Shown here: positions 5,940 through 13,760 of the stretch, one piece after another
How positions within the stretch are numbered: the stretch's first letter is position 1
How the letters are laid out: each line of letters starts with the position of its first letter
NCBI GenBank assembly: GCA_049608925.1
Contig: JBMYXZ010000032.1
Span: 1 to 13,864, forward strand
DNA: 13,864 bases
Direction of reading: 5' to 3'
From: JBMYXZ01 sp049608925
GTDB taxonomy: Bacteria; Pseudomonadota; Alphaproteobacteria; JAGOMX01
The notes under the pieces: generated by a model
The model's input: the letters and a program-made list of their open reading frames with translations, nothing else
Databases searched by the model: none
What the model was told of the DNA's origin: nothing
Made by a program: the position numbers and the translations under genes

Positions 5940-5942
5940 TCT

Positions 5943-6773
5943 CTAGCTCGCAGCCTCAAGAGACTCTTGCAGACGCGGCAGCTGCAACATACTGATCATA
6001 TTTCGCAGCTCGTTGCGGGCTGCAACGTGTGACACACTCAGGCGCAAGCCAGCACGCTGAAAGTCCAGCAAAGTCATGCCCGACAGGAATAGCTCACGGA
6101 AGATCACACGCTCACCGAAACCAGGCACAGATCTAAAACCAATACGCTTTGAAAGCAATTGCAGCACTTGCCACATTTCTTCTTTGTTACGCGCATGAAT
6201 GCTGGACAAACGGTTACGCATCACGATCCAGTCCATAGAGACTTTGTCGCGCATTAAGCGCTCTTTCTTTTGATTCCACACAGTTTCAGCATATGTACTG
6301 GGCAAAATCTGATTATTGGCAATGTCTTTGATACGGACCAGCACATCCAAATCAATAAAGCTGTCATTGATTGGCGTGATCAGCGTATCAGCAAACGAAT
6401 GTGCATAACGTGACTGATGGGTGTCATTTCCGGGAGTATCCACCACGATGAAATCACAGTCGGCCAGCTGCGCCATTGTTTGGTCAAACTGCTCGCGCTC
6501 TTCGGCTGTAGCATGCTTAACCGAATCATTTTGTGATCGATGCAACGTAAAGTGCGTAGGCATTAGCAAATCAATCTCGTTTGCTTCACAGTACTGCTTG
6601 CGATTGTCCATATATCGCGACAATGTTCCTTGGCGTGCATCAATATCAATGCTGCCTACCTTAAATCCCAGCTCTAGCAGCTGAACAATCAGGTGCATCG
6701 AAATAGTGGATTTTCCGGTACCACCTTTCTCGTTGCCCAATACAATTACGTGAGACTTTCTGTGTTCTGTCAT
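5943..6773 (-). CDS. mipZ: MipZ, ParA-family division-plane positioning ATPase
   Basis: This is a 276-residue cytoplasmic P-loop ATPase, the same size as Caulobacter MipZ (about 277). It has the deviant Walker A GNEKGGTGKST (13-23, K16 and K21), Walker A' SIDIDARQ (41-48), VVDTPGND (111-117), TPINDSFIDLDVL (133-145) and a late GFGERVIFRELF block. These match MipZ rather than chromosome-partitioning ParA. In Caulobacter, MipZ binds ParB near the origin and forms a gradient that inhibits FtsZ assembly away from midcell. The family role is established; the role here is inferred. It follows potI by 17 bp with AGGAG in the gap and precedes the J-domain gene by 3 bp. That places a cell-division gene in a polyamine transport operon. 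No parB or ftsZ is in the window. Confidence 0.93.
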   Translation of the reverse strand: MTEHRKSHVIVLGNEKGGTGKSTISMHLIVQLLELGFKVGSIDIDARQGTLSRYMDNRKQYCEANEIDLLMPTHFTLHRSQNDSVKHATAEEREQFDQTMAQLADCDFIVVDTPGNDTHQSRYAHSFADTLITPINDSFIDLDVLVRIKDIANNQILPSTYAETVWNQKKERLMRDKVSMDWIVMRNRLSSIHARNKEEMWQVLQLLSKRIGFRSVPGFGERVIFRELFLSGMTLLDFQRAGLRLSVSHVAARNELRNMISMLQLPRLQESLEAAS

Positions 6774-6790
6774 TGCTTGTTATCTCCTGA

Positions 6791-7597
6791 TCATAAGCTC
6801 TTTTTTTGCCGGTGCAGGACGAATCCTGCGATACACACACCAACAGTTACTAACGAAATAATTATTGTCCCCAACGCATTAATCTCGGGCGTGACACCTA
6901 CTCTGACGCTAGAGAACACAACCATTGGCAAGGTCGTTGTTCCTGCGCCCGAGGTAAAGCTGGCAATCACCAAATCATCCAGGGACAATGTAAATGCTAA
7001 CAACCATCCTGCCATAAGCGATGGCAAAATTAAAGGGAGGGTAATACGAAAAAATACCGTCAGGGGGCGTGCGCCCAAATCTAAAGCTGCTTCTTCTAAG
7101 GAACGATCAAAATCCAGCAAGCGTTGACGAATAATGACGACTACATAGGCAACTGCCAGCGTAATATGAGCAATCGATATCGTTAGAATGCCGCGGCTTT
7201 CTGGCCAACCCGTTAGCTGCTGCAGGCTGACAAATACCATCAACAACGCCAAACCCATAATGACATCAGGCATAACCAACGGAGCCGTTATCAAGCCATT
7301 GAACAACGTGCGTCCCCGAATACGCTTGAAACGCACAATGGTAATTGCTGCCAAGGTTCCCAAAATAACCGCGGATGTAGCTGTGATAAAGGCAACCTGC
7401 AGACTGACCCAAACAGCACTTAGAATTCTGTCATTACTTAGAAGCTCGCCATACCATTTTGTCGAGAATCCTCCCCACACGGTAACCCGCTGCGATGCGT
7501 TAAACGAGTACACCACCAACATAACAATCGGGATATACAAAAACGCATAGCCGAAAAGCATAAAAGATGACAAGGTCCATGCTCGCTTTCGCTGCAT
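6791..7597 (-). CDS. potI: Putrescine/polyamine ABC transporter permease PotI
   Basis: This is a 268-residue inner-membrane permease with about six hydrophobic segments, slightly shorter than E. coli PotI (281). The EAA coupling loop, EEAALDLGARPLTVFFRITLP, spans about 168-188 and contacts the ATPase. Near-identity with PotI is visible in YSFNASQRVTVWGGFSTKWYG, GLITAPLVMPDVI, LAFTLSLDDLVIASF and TTLPMVVFSSVRVGV. It pairs with PotH to form the channel of a putrescine-type importer powered by PotG. The start overlaps the potH stop by one base (TAATG), with a strong GGGAGGAAAG ribosome binding site upstream. Potential substrates are putrescine or spermidine; the binding protein that would decide this is not encoded nearby. 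Confidence 0.93.
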   Translation of the reverse strand: MQRKRAWTLSSFMLFGYAFLYIPIVMLVVYSFNASQRVTVWGGFSTKWYGELLSNDRILSAVWVSLQVAFITATSAVILGTLAAITIVRFKRIRGRTLFNGLITAPLVMPDVIMGLALLMVFVSLQQLTGWPESRGILTISIAHITLAVAYVVVIIRQRLLDFDRSLEEAALDLGARPLTVFFRITLPLILPSLMAGWLLAFTLSLDDLVIASFTSGAGTTTLPMVVFSSVRVGVTPEINALGTIIISLVTVGVCIAGFVLHRQKKSL

Positions 7598-8493
7598 TAT
7601 CTTTCCTCCCGCAATTGCATACGTTGCAAGAAGATCATCGGCACGACCAGGATCAGTAGCAACACAATCGCAATAGCCGAAGCGATTGGCCAGTCCTGGT
7701 TATCAAAGAACTCGCCCCACAGGACGCGTCCGATCATTACATTCTCTGGTCCGCCTAAAAGCTCGGGAATGACAACTTCTCCAACGGCTGGGATAAACAC
7801 CAGCATTGACCCCACTACGACACCGGGCATCGACAGAGGCAAGGTGATTTTTAAGAAGGCCCTAAGTGGCGAAGCCCCCAAATCCTCCGCAGCTTCCAGC
7901 AAAGATGTATCCATCTTCTCCAAACTTGCATACAGCGGCATAATCATAAACGGCAGATAGGAATAGACAATGCCGATGAACATAGAAAATCTGTTATATA
8001 GTATTTCCAGTGGTTGTTGAATTATCCCCAAGTACAGCAGCACATTGTTGATCACCCCCTTAGTGCCCAATAGCCCTATCCAAGCGTAAACGCGAATCAA
8101 GAAAGAAGTCCAAAAGGGTAGAATAATCAATAACAACAGAATGGTCCGAACTGGCTGACGGGTTTTTGAAATCCCATAAGCCATTGGATATCCAATCAAC
8201 AAGCACCCAAGTGTCCCCAGCCCAGCCATCATTATCGATTGACCAAAGGCATAAAAATACAGTTTGTCTTCAAATATCTGCATATAGTTACGCACATGCA
8301 GCGTGATGGTCAGGACCTGGTCAGACGCCCAATGAAAAATGGGTAGATATGGAGGCGCATCATAGACACTCTCAGAAAGAGATATTTTAAAGATCAAAAA
8401 GAACGGCAACAAAAAGAATAGACCAACCCACAGATAGGGTATGCCCGCAACCGCAAGCCGGCTTTCGCGCAGCCTTTCTATTGACTTCCTCAT
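7597..8493 (-). CDS. potH: Putrescine/polyamine ABC transporter permease PotH
   Basis: This is a 298-residue inner-membrane permease with about six hydrophobic segments (E. coli PotH has 317). The EAA loop LEAAEDLGASPLRAFLKITL lies at 199-218. PotH-specific stretches include PFWTSFLIRVYAWIGLLGTKG, GIVYSYLPFMIMPLYASL, MLVFIPAVGEVVIPELLGGP and MIGRVLWGEFF. It is the partner subunit of PotI. Its ATG overlaps the potG stop by 4 bp and its stop overlaps the potI start by 1 bp, so the three proteins are probably made in stoichiometric, coupled fashion. Nothing suggests damage. Confidence 0.93.
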   Translation of the reverse strand: MRKSIERLRESRLAVAGIPYLWVGLFFLLPFFLIFKISLSESVYDAPPYLPIFHWASDQVLTITLHVRNYMQIFEDKLYFYAFGQSIMMAGLGTLGCLLIGYPMAYGISKTRQPVRTILLLLIILPFWTSFLIRVYAWIGLLGTKGVINNVLLYLGIIQQPLEILYNRFSMFIGIVYSYLPFMIMPLYASLEKMDTSLLEAAEDLGASPLRAFLKITLPLSMPGVVVGSMLVFIPAVGEVVIPELLGGPENVMIGRVLWGEFFDNQDWPIASAIAIVLLLILVVPMIFLQRMQLREER

Positions 8494-9635
8494 GAGAACA
8501 GCACCACGCCGTTTTCTGGGCGCCAGTGAAGATAGACTTCGTCCTCCCAGTTTATGGGGCGCTCTGCCAAACGCACCATATTTGGCATCGTCACCAACAC
8601 ACGCTGCCCAGACTGTAGCTCGATATGATAAGTCGAGATATCCCCATGATAGGCGATCTCGTCTACCTGCCCTTTGGTCACATTGCGCCCTTCCATTGGC
8701 AAGGGCTCCTTTGACATGATAATTTTTTCCGGGCGTATAGAGACGGAAACTTGCGCCCCAACAGGCGCTGATGAGGCATGATTTATATATAAATCGCAGC
8801 CAATCTGCTCAGAGCGCACCAGCACATGATCCGCCTCGTCTTCGACGACGATGCCTTCAAACATATTGGTTGTGCCCAGAAAATCTGCAACATAACCGGA
8901 ATTAGGATATTCATATAGCTCTTGTGGTGTACCCACTTGGCGCACACGCCCTTCGTCCATGACGGCCATACGCGTCGACATTGTCATGGCTTCTTCCTGG
9001 TCATGGGTAACCATCACGAAGGTAATGCCAACTTTTTCCTGAATGTTCACCAGCTCAAACTGTGTTTCACGCCGCAGGACTTTATCCAAAGCTGCTAAGG
9101 GCTCGTCCAACAGCAGAACTTTCGGTCTTAGCACCAGAGAGCGCGCCAAGGCCACACGCTGGCGCTGACCACCAGACAACTGATTAGGCTTGCGGCCGGC
9201 ATATCGCCCCATGCGCACAAGGTTCAGTGCATTTATCACACGCTCGCCAATTTCATCTTTTGGAACGCCCTGCTGCTTCAGGCCAAAGGCGACATTTTGT
9301 TCAGCAGTCATATGCGGAAACAAAGCGTAGGACTGAAACATCATGTTGACCGGGCGTTCGAATGGGCGCTTGTCTGACATGTTGGTGTTATCGATATAGA
9401 TTGCCCCTGTATCGGGCTGTTCAAACCCACCCATCATACGCAACAAAGTCGTCTTGCCACATCCTGATGGCCCTAACAGCGAGAAAAATTCTCCTTGGAA
9501 CACAGATAAAGAAACATGATGTAACGCTTGCACTCCTGAAAATGCTTTCGATACATTATCCAAAACCAGATATGGCCGGGCCCGAGGGTCTTGCCAGGGC
9601 TCTAAGTCAACAGAACGCTTATCAAGCGATGGCAT
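8490..9635 (-). CDS. potG: Putrescine/polyamine ABC transporter ATPase PotG
   Basis: This is a 381-residue cytoplasmic ATPase (E. coli PotG is about 377). Motifs in order are Walker A GPSGCGKT (55-62), Q-loop Q101 in MMFQSYALFPHMT, signature LSGGQRQRVALARS (153-166), Walker B LLLDEP (D177, E178) and switch H211 in VTHDQEEAMTM. A C-terminal TOBE-type region follows, with VSIRPEKI and the PotG-like ending VYLHWRPENGVVLFS. It drives the PotH/PotI channel. It is the first gene of the operon; E. coli has potF (binding protein) before potG, but here the upstream region is only 131 bp and then divergent degP. The chosen ATG has a weak AAGGA 11 nt upstream. All catalytic residues are intact. Confidence 0.94.
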   Translation of the reverse strand: MPSLDKRSVDLEPWQDPRARPYLVLDNVSKAFSGVQALHHVSLSVFQGEFFSLLGPSGCGKTTLLRMMGGFEQPDTGAIYIDNTNMSDKRPFERPVNMMFQSYALFPHMTAEQNVAFGLKQQGVPKDEIGERVINALNLVRMGRYAGRKPNQLSGGQRQRVALARSLVLRPKVLLLDEPLAALDKVLRRETQFELVNIQEKVGITFVMVTHDQEEAMTMSTRMAVMDEGRVRQVGTPQELYEYPNSGYVADFLGTTNMFEGIVVEDEADHVLVRSEQIGCDLYINHASSAPVGAQVSVSIRPEKIIMSKEPLPMEGRNVTKGQVDEIAYHGDISTYHIELQSGQRVLVTMPNMVRLAERPINWEDEVYLHWRPENGVVLFS

Positions 9636-9679
9636 ATGGGCCTAGTCCTTACACGATAAAAAATAAACGACGTAAACAA

Positions 9680-9708
9680 AACATACCAACTTGTTTGCAT
9701 ATCAGCAA
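9680..9708 (-). promoter_or_regulatory. Possible promoter of the potGHI-mipZ operon
   Basis: On the minus strand, TTGCTG (-35, 9703-9708) is separated by 17 nt from TATGTT (-10, 9680-9685). It lies about 45 bp upstream of the potG start, in the 131-bp divergent region shared with degP. The hexamers are only moderate matches. It overlaps the 15-mer TTGTTTGCATATCAG (9691-9705), which recurs upstream of rne. Confidence 0.35.
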
Positions 9709-9766
9709 TAAATTTCCTGTAAAGTATAGGGTGCAATATCGTATACTAGGAAAGTGGATATAAAAA

Positions 9767-11203
9767 ATGACAGATAAGGTTATGCAATACTTTGTTTTTT
9801 TGCTAGGCATCCTAACAATCTCTCTGATGCCCGCCAACGCGGAAGAAGCTTCTGAGCCAGTCAGAGTTGTACCCGAGAACCGATCGCAAATCCAATTTTC
9901 TTATGCACCGCTGTTTAAAAAAGTTGCCCCGTCTGTCGTTAATATTTTTGCCCAACGTGCTGTGCAGAACCAGGGCTTTTCCCCACTTTTAAATGATCCA
10001 ATGTTCCGTCACTTCTTTGGCGACGACCAACTTCTAAAGTCCAACCCTACCCGCATGCAACGCTCACTAGGGTCCGGTGTTGTCATCGGAGAGGAAGGCA
10101 TTATCATCACCAACTATCACGTCATTAAAAATGCTGCCGAAATCAAAGTCGTTATCTGGGATACACGCGAATATGAAGCCGAAGTTATCGCCGTCGAGCC
10201 ACGCAATGATCTGGCAGCGCTACGCTTGAAGAACTTTAAAGGCAAGCTTCCCAGCCTGCAGTTTAAGGACCTGGACGAACTTGAAGTGGGCGACCCTGTT
10301 ATGGCAATTGGCAACCCATTCGGTCTTGGCCAAACAGTTACAACCGGTATTATCTCTGCCCTAGCAAGAGCCCAAGCAGGTGTTTCTGACCATCGTTCTT
10401 TCATTCAAACAGATGCTGCCATTAACCCTGGAAACTCCGGCGGCGCCCTGGTTTCTATGGATGGTAAGCTGGTCGGCATCAACACGGCAATTTTATCACG
10501 CACAGGAGGCAATATCGGCATTGGCTTTGCCATCCCTGCCGTCATGGCCAACGCAGTTGTTGATAGCATCAAGTATGATGGCAAAATACTGCGTCCCTGG
10601 TTAGGAGCTTCTGTGCAAGACGTTACACAAGAAATTGCAGACGCCTACAAACAAGAAAGACCAATAGGAGTCATCATAACCGGCATCTATCGCGGCAGCC
10701 CTGCACAAAAAGCGGGATTACAGGTAGGCGATATCATTACCGAGCTGGATGGTCGTGAGGTAGCAAACCCATCTTCATATATCCACCGCATAACCTCGCA
10801 AAATCTGAATCACAAGTTAAGGATTAAAGCCGTTACGCGCAATGGCCGCGAGCTGATTAAACATGCAGAACTAACCCCACCACCTGAATCATCAGACAAA
10901 AGGCGTGTTCGCCTTAGTGGCAGGCATCCTCTGTCAGGCGCCTACATTGCAAACATGTCCCCTGCCCTGGCATCGCAACTGGGCCTTAGCTTTATGGATA
11001 AAGGAGTGGTCGTTTTAAAGCTTGATGGAAATTCTGTCGCCTCACGCCTTGGCTTAAAACCCGGTGACATCGTCCGAGAGGTCAACAGCAATCCGGTGAT
11101 CACTATCGATGGTCTATCTCGCCAGCTAACCCGCCGTCACAAGGGGCGTTGGGAGATTGTAATCAAGCGCGGACAGCAATCCTTTAGGATCCGCACTAGC
11201 TAG
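9767..11203 (+). CDS. degP: Do-family (DegP/DegQ-like) periplasmic serine protease
   Basis: This is a 478-residue protein of typical Do-family length. The signal peptide covers residues 1-25, with cleavage after PANA. The trypsin-like domain has the catalytic triad H118 (ITNYHVI), D148 (RNDLAAL) and S224 (GNSGGAL), all intact. Two PDZ domains follow (about 278-370 and 385-475), with SPAQKAGLQVGDII in the first and SRLGLKPGDIV in the second. It should degrade or refold misfolded envelope proteins in the periplasm as an oligomer. DegP, DegQ and DegS-like paralogues cannot be separated by eye, but two PDZ domains exclude DegS. It is divergent from the pot operon and has a weak ribosome binding site. 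It appears to be transcribed alone, since a long gap and separate signals precede rne. Confidence 0.93.
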   Translation: MTDKVMQYFVFLLGILTISLMPANAEEASEPVRVVPENRSQIQFSYAPLFKKVAPSVVNIFAQRAVQNQGFSPLLNDPMFRHFFGDDQLLKSNPTRMQRSLGSGVVIGEEGIIITNYHVIKNAAEIKVVIWDTREYEAEVIAVEPRNDLAALRLKNFKGKLPSLQFKDLDELEVGDPVMAIGNPFGLGQTVTTGIISALARAQAGVSDHRSFIQTDAAINPGNSGGALVSMDGKLVGINTAILSRTGGNIGIGFAIPAVMANAVVDSIKYDGKILRPWLGASVQDVTQEIADAYKQERPIGVIITGIYRGSPAQKAGLQVGDIITELDGREVANPSSYIHRITSQNLNHKLRIKAVTRNGRELIKHAELTPPPESSDKRRVRLSGRHPLSGAYIANMSPALASQLGLSFMDKGVVVLKLDGNSVASRLGLKPGDIVREVNSNPVITIDGLSRQLTRRHKGRWEIVIKRGQQSFRIRTS

Positions 11204-11319
11204 CCCGCTGTGCCCCACTTTCAGCACCTTTCGAAATTATTAACGAAAATGATTGAGATTGTTTGCATATCAGGCTATTCTAAATCTAGAAAGTCAAAAT
11301 ATTTAATGACTTTAATAAC

Positions 11320-11346
11320 TTGGCCGTTTGGCCCAAACAAATTTTT
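11320..11346 (+). terminator. Weak candidate terminator between degP and rne
   Basis: TTGGCC-GTTT-GGCCCAA (11320-11336) can form a 6-bp stem with one bulged C, followed after 5 nt by TTTTT (11342-11346). It lies about 117 bp after the degP stop and just before the predicted rne promoter. The stem is short and the T-run displaced, so this is a tentative call. Confidence 0.3.
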
Positions 11347-11350
11347 CTGG

Positions 11351-11379
11351 TTGTCATGTTTTTGTCATGACCTTATCAG
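11351..11379 (+). promoter_or_regulatory. Predicted rne promoter with an embedded dyad
   Basis: TTGTCA (11351-11356) and TATCAG (11374-11379) are separated by 17 nt, matching sigma70 hexamers at 5 of 6 and 4 of 6. An inverted repeat GTCATG-N7-CATGAC (11353-11371) overlaps the -35 and spacer and could be an operator. A start near 11386 would give a leader of about 150 nt before rne. The leader (to 11537) holds no recognised gene; an open frame from 11401 is discounted. RNase E leaders in enterobacteria mediate autoregulation, so the length may be meaningful. Confidence 0.4.
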
Positions 11380-11537
11380 ATTTTTGAAGGACGTTTAACG
11401 ATGAAACCGTTACAAAATCATTCGATGGAGAGCATTCTGCTGCTGGTTTCCGTGCGCCTTCTTCCCTTTGTAACCAATACATTGGGCGCTGCTCCCCGGA
11501 TATCGGCTGTCGAGCGCGCCACAAGGAGTTTTATAGT

Positions 11538-13541
11538 ATGTCAACAAAACGCATGTTTATCGATGCGGCGCACCCTGAAGAGGTCCGCGTCGCGGTGGTG
11601 GACGACAAAAACAAGCTCGAAGAGCTCGATTTTGAGACCTCCACCAAAGCCATCCTTAAGGGCAACATATACTTAGCAAAAGTCACGCGTGTAGAGCCCT
11701 CTCTGCAAGCTGCCTTTGTTGAATATGGTGGAAACCGTCATGGATTCCTGCCTTTTTCAGAAATTCATTCTGATTACTTCCGTATTCCGGTAGAAGACCG
11801 TGAACGCATTCAAGGCGAGATTGATCAGTGCAAAAAATCTTCTAAAAGCAGTGCTGATGAAGATGACGATGTCGAACAAGCTGACACAGAAGCACCAGCA
11901 GATGATGCAGGTCAAGCTACAGATGCTGCTGCACCTGAAGAATCATCAGAAGCCAAGCCCGCAAATACTGCCGAACAAAGCAACACCTCTAATGAAAAAG
12001 TCGATTCTTTCCATGATCGCTATAACATCCAAGAGGTTATCCAGCGCAACCAAATTCTGTTAATTCAGGTCACCAAAGAAGAGCGCAAAAACAAGGGCGC
12101 AGCCCTGACATCACATCTGTCTTTGGCGGGTCGTTACTGTGTGCTGATGCCTAACTCTGCCCGCAGCGGTGGTGTCTCTCGCAAGATTACCTCATACAAC
12201 GACCGCAAGCGCTTGCGTGAGGCTTTACGTGAAGTCAACACACCCGAGGGCATGAGCCTTATTGTTCGTACTGCCGGTAAAGATCTCAGCAAAGCCGAGA
12301 TCAAGCGCGATGCAGAATACTTGATGAAGCTGTGGGACCGCATTCGTGAAAAGACGATGGAATCCACTGCCCCCGCCTTAATTTATGAAGAGGCCAACCT
12401 GATCAAGCGCGCATTGCGTGACATGTATAACAAGACAGTTGATAAGATCATTGTTGAAGGCGACGAATGCTATAAGCTTGCCCGAGAATTCATCAACGAC
12501 ATTTTGCCCAGCCATGTACGTAAAGTGCAGCAATACAAATCCGATCATACGCCGATCTTTCAGCACTATGGTATTGAAGAACAAATTGCAGCCTTGCATG
12601 ACCCTACTGTTCAATTGCCCTCGGGTGGATCTATTGTTTTCAATCCTACCGAGGCCTTGGTAGCAGTTGATATTAACTCTGGCAAATCAACCAAAGAACG
12701 TCATATTGACAAGACTGCCTTGAATACCAACATGGAAGCCTCTGTTGAGATTGCGCGCCAACTAAAATTGCGCGACCTTGGTGGGCTGATTGTCATTGAC
12801 TATATTGATATGGAAAACGACAGTCATATCAAGTCTGTTGAAAACGCTTTGCGTAATGCCTTGCAATCTGATCGTGCCCGCACGCAAGTAGGCAATATCA
12901 GCAGCTTTGGCTTGATGGAGATGTCACGCCAGCGTATGCGCCCCAGTATCATGGAAATTGGCGCAATGGTTTGCCCCCAATGCCATGGTGTTGGTATGGT
13001 TCGCTCAACTGAATCTGCAACGCTGGATATTCTGCGCGTTCTGGAAGAGCGCGCCCGCGAGAAATCTCAACGTTTGTACACGGTCTTGGCACCTGTTGAT
13101 GTAGCAACCTTTATTTTGAACTCTAAGCGTCGCCAGCTTCATGCAATTGAGGCCAAGCATCGCGTCTCCATTGCAGTTCATGGGCGCCCAACACTAATGC
13201 CCCCACATTATGAAATCCATGAAGGCGCCTACGTTGAGCAAGATGACTTTGAAGAGCCCACCCCTATGGAGGCTCCCTCAAAATCTCGTAGCCAGCGCGG
13301 ACGGGATAATAAAGGCAAGCAACAAGCACCAGATACTCCTATTGAATACGGATCCGAGATATCTGCAGCCAATGGAGATGAAGAAAGTGCCGAACAACAA
13401 CGTTCCAATCGTAGGCGTGGACGCCGCGGTGGGCGTAGGCGTGGCGGTCGCAGAGGCGACAATCGCGACCAAGGCACACCAATGAACACCGGCCAGCAGC
13501 AGGATAAGAAGAAATCTTGGTGGCAGCGCCTGTTGGATTGA
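11538..13541 (+). CDS. rne: Ribonuclease E (RNase E/G family)
   Basis: This is a 667-residue endoribonuclease that starts mRNA decay and processes rRNA/tRNA precursors. The S1 RNA-binding region (about 36-180) is split by an Asp/Glu/Ala-rich insert (about 98-157), as in alphaproteobacterial RNase E. The DNase I-like catalytic part has the metal-binding aspartates D378 (AVDINSGKST) and D421 (VIDYIDMEND). The zinc-link C479-PQ-C482 supports tetramer formation. After about 565 comes a short disordered tail with an Arg/Gly block (625-640) and the end KKKSWWQRLLD. The WW end resembles the GWW peptide by which Caulobacter RNase E binds PNPase. The protein is shorter than Caulobacter RNase E (about 900), so the degradosome scaffold is compact. 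AGGAG lies 8 nt before the ATG. Confidence 0.95.
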   Translation: MSTKRMFIDAAHPEEVRVAVVDDKNKLEELDFETSTKAILKGNIYLAKVTRVEPSLQAAFVEYGGNRHGFLPFSEIHSDYFRIPVEDRERIQGEIDQCKKSSKSSADEDDDVEQADTEAPADDAGQATDAAAPEESSEAKPANTAEQSNTSNEKVDSFHDRYNIQEVIQRNQILLIQVTKEERKNKGAALTSHLSLAGRYCVLMPNSARSGGVSRKITSYNDRKRLREALREVNTPEGMSLIVRTAGKDLSKAEIKRDAEYLMKLWDRIREKTMESTAPALIYEEANLIKRALRDMYNKTVDKIIVEGDECYKLAREFINDILPSHVRKVQQYKSDHTPIFQHYGIEEQIAALHDPTVQLPSGGSIVFNPTEALVAVDINSGKSTKERHIDKTALNTNMEASVEIARQLKLRDLGGLIVIDYIDMENDSHIKSVENALRNALQSDRARTQVGNISSFGLMEMSRQRMRPSIMEIGAMVCPQCHGVGMVRSTESATLDILRVLEERAREKSQRLYTVLAPVDVATFILNSKRRQLHAIEAKHRVSIAVHGRPTLMPPHYEIHEGAYVEQDDFEEPTPMEAPSKSRSQRGRDNKGKQQAPDTPIEYGSEISAANGDEESAEQQRSNRRRGRRGGRRRGGRRGDNRDQGTPMNTGQQQDKKKSWWQRLLD

Positions 13542-13574
13542 TCGTCCGTGCTGGGACAATGTGCGCTTTGACTC

Positions 13575-13678
13575 TTAAGTGTCCGGGATAAATTTATGAT
13601 GCAGGGAAGCCTTACTATCTAAGGATTTTCTCCACTCGTCACCCCGCACTCCGACTTTCCGCGGCTTGACCGCGGAAT
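13575..13678 (+). repeat. End-repeat family, complete copy
   Basis: This copy starts TTAAGTGTCCGGGATAAATT and passes through TCTCCACTCGTCACCCCGCA. It ends in CTCCGACTTTCCGCGG followed by the closing arm CCGCGGAA. The same blocks and order occur on the minus strand at 49-146. It begins 34 bp after the rne stop codon, and its terminal palindrome doubles as a candidate terminator. Confidence 0.85.
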
Positions 13679-13687
13679 CTATTTTTT
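13657..13687 (+). terminator. Rho-independent terminator of rne formed by the repeat palindrome
   Basis: TTCCGCGG and CCGCGGAA form an 8-bp GC-rich stem with a 5-nt loop (CTTGA). The stem is followed by TCTATTTTTT ending at 13687. It lies 116 bp downstream of the rne stop codon on the same strand. The stem belongs to the repeat, and the T-run lies just outside it. Confidence 0.6.
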
Positions 13688-13760
13688 GCAATTTTTCAGT
13701 CCTTTATGCAGCCATCAAATCTTGATAATTTGCATGTTTCCTACTGTCCTCAGAATTCTC

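Noticed and set aside
6693..7127. Plus-strand open frame of 144 codons
   Set aside because: Antisense across the mipZ start and potI end, both of which are certain genes.
11245..11270. Fur-box-like AT-rich stretch downstream of degP
   Set aside because: Only partial resemblance to the 19-bp Fur consensus and no iron-related gene nearby.
11236..11305. Possible additional CtrA sites (TTAACGAAAATGATT and TTAATGACTTTAA)
   Set aside because: The first lacks the second TTAA half-site, and the second has a 5-nt spacer rather than 7.
11401..11676. Open frame in the rne leader that overlaps the rne start in another frame
   Set aside because: It has a passable GAAGGA upstream, but half of it is a shadow of rne and the protein shows no recognisable feature. 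A leader peptide cannot be excluded.
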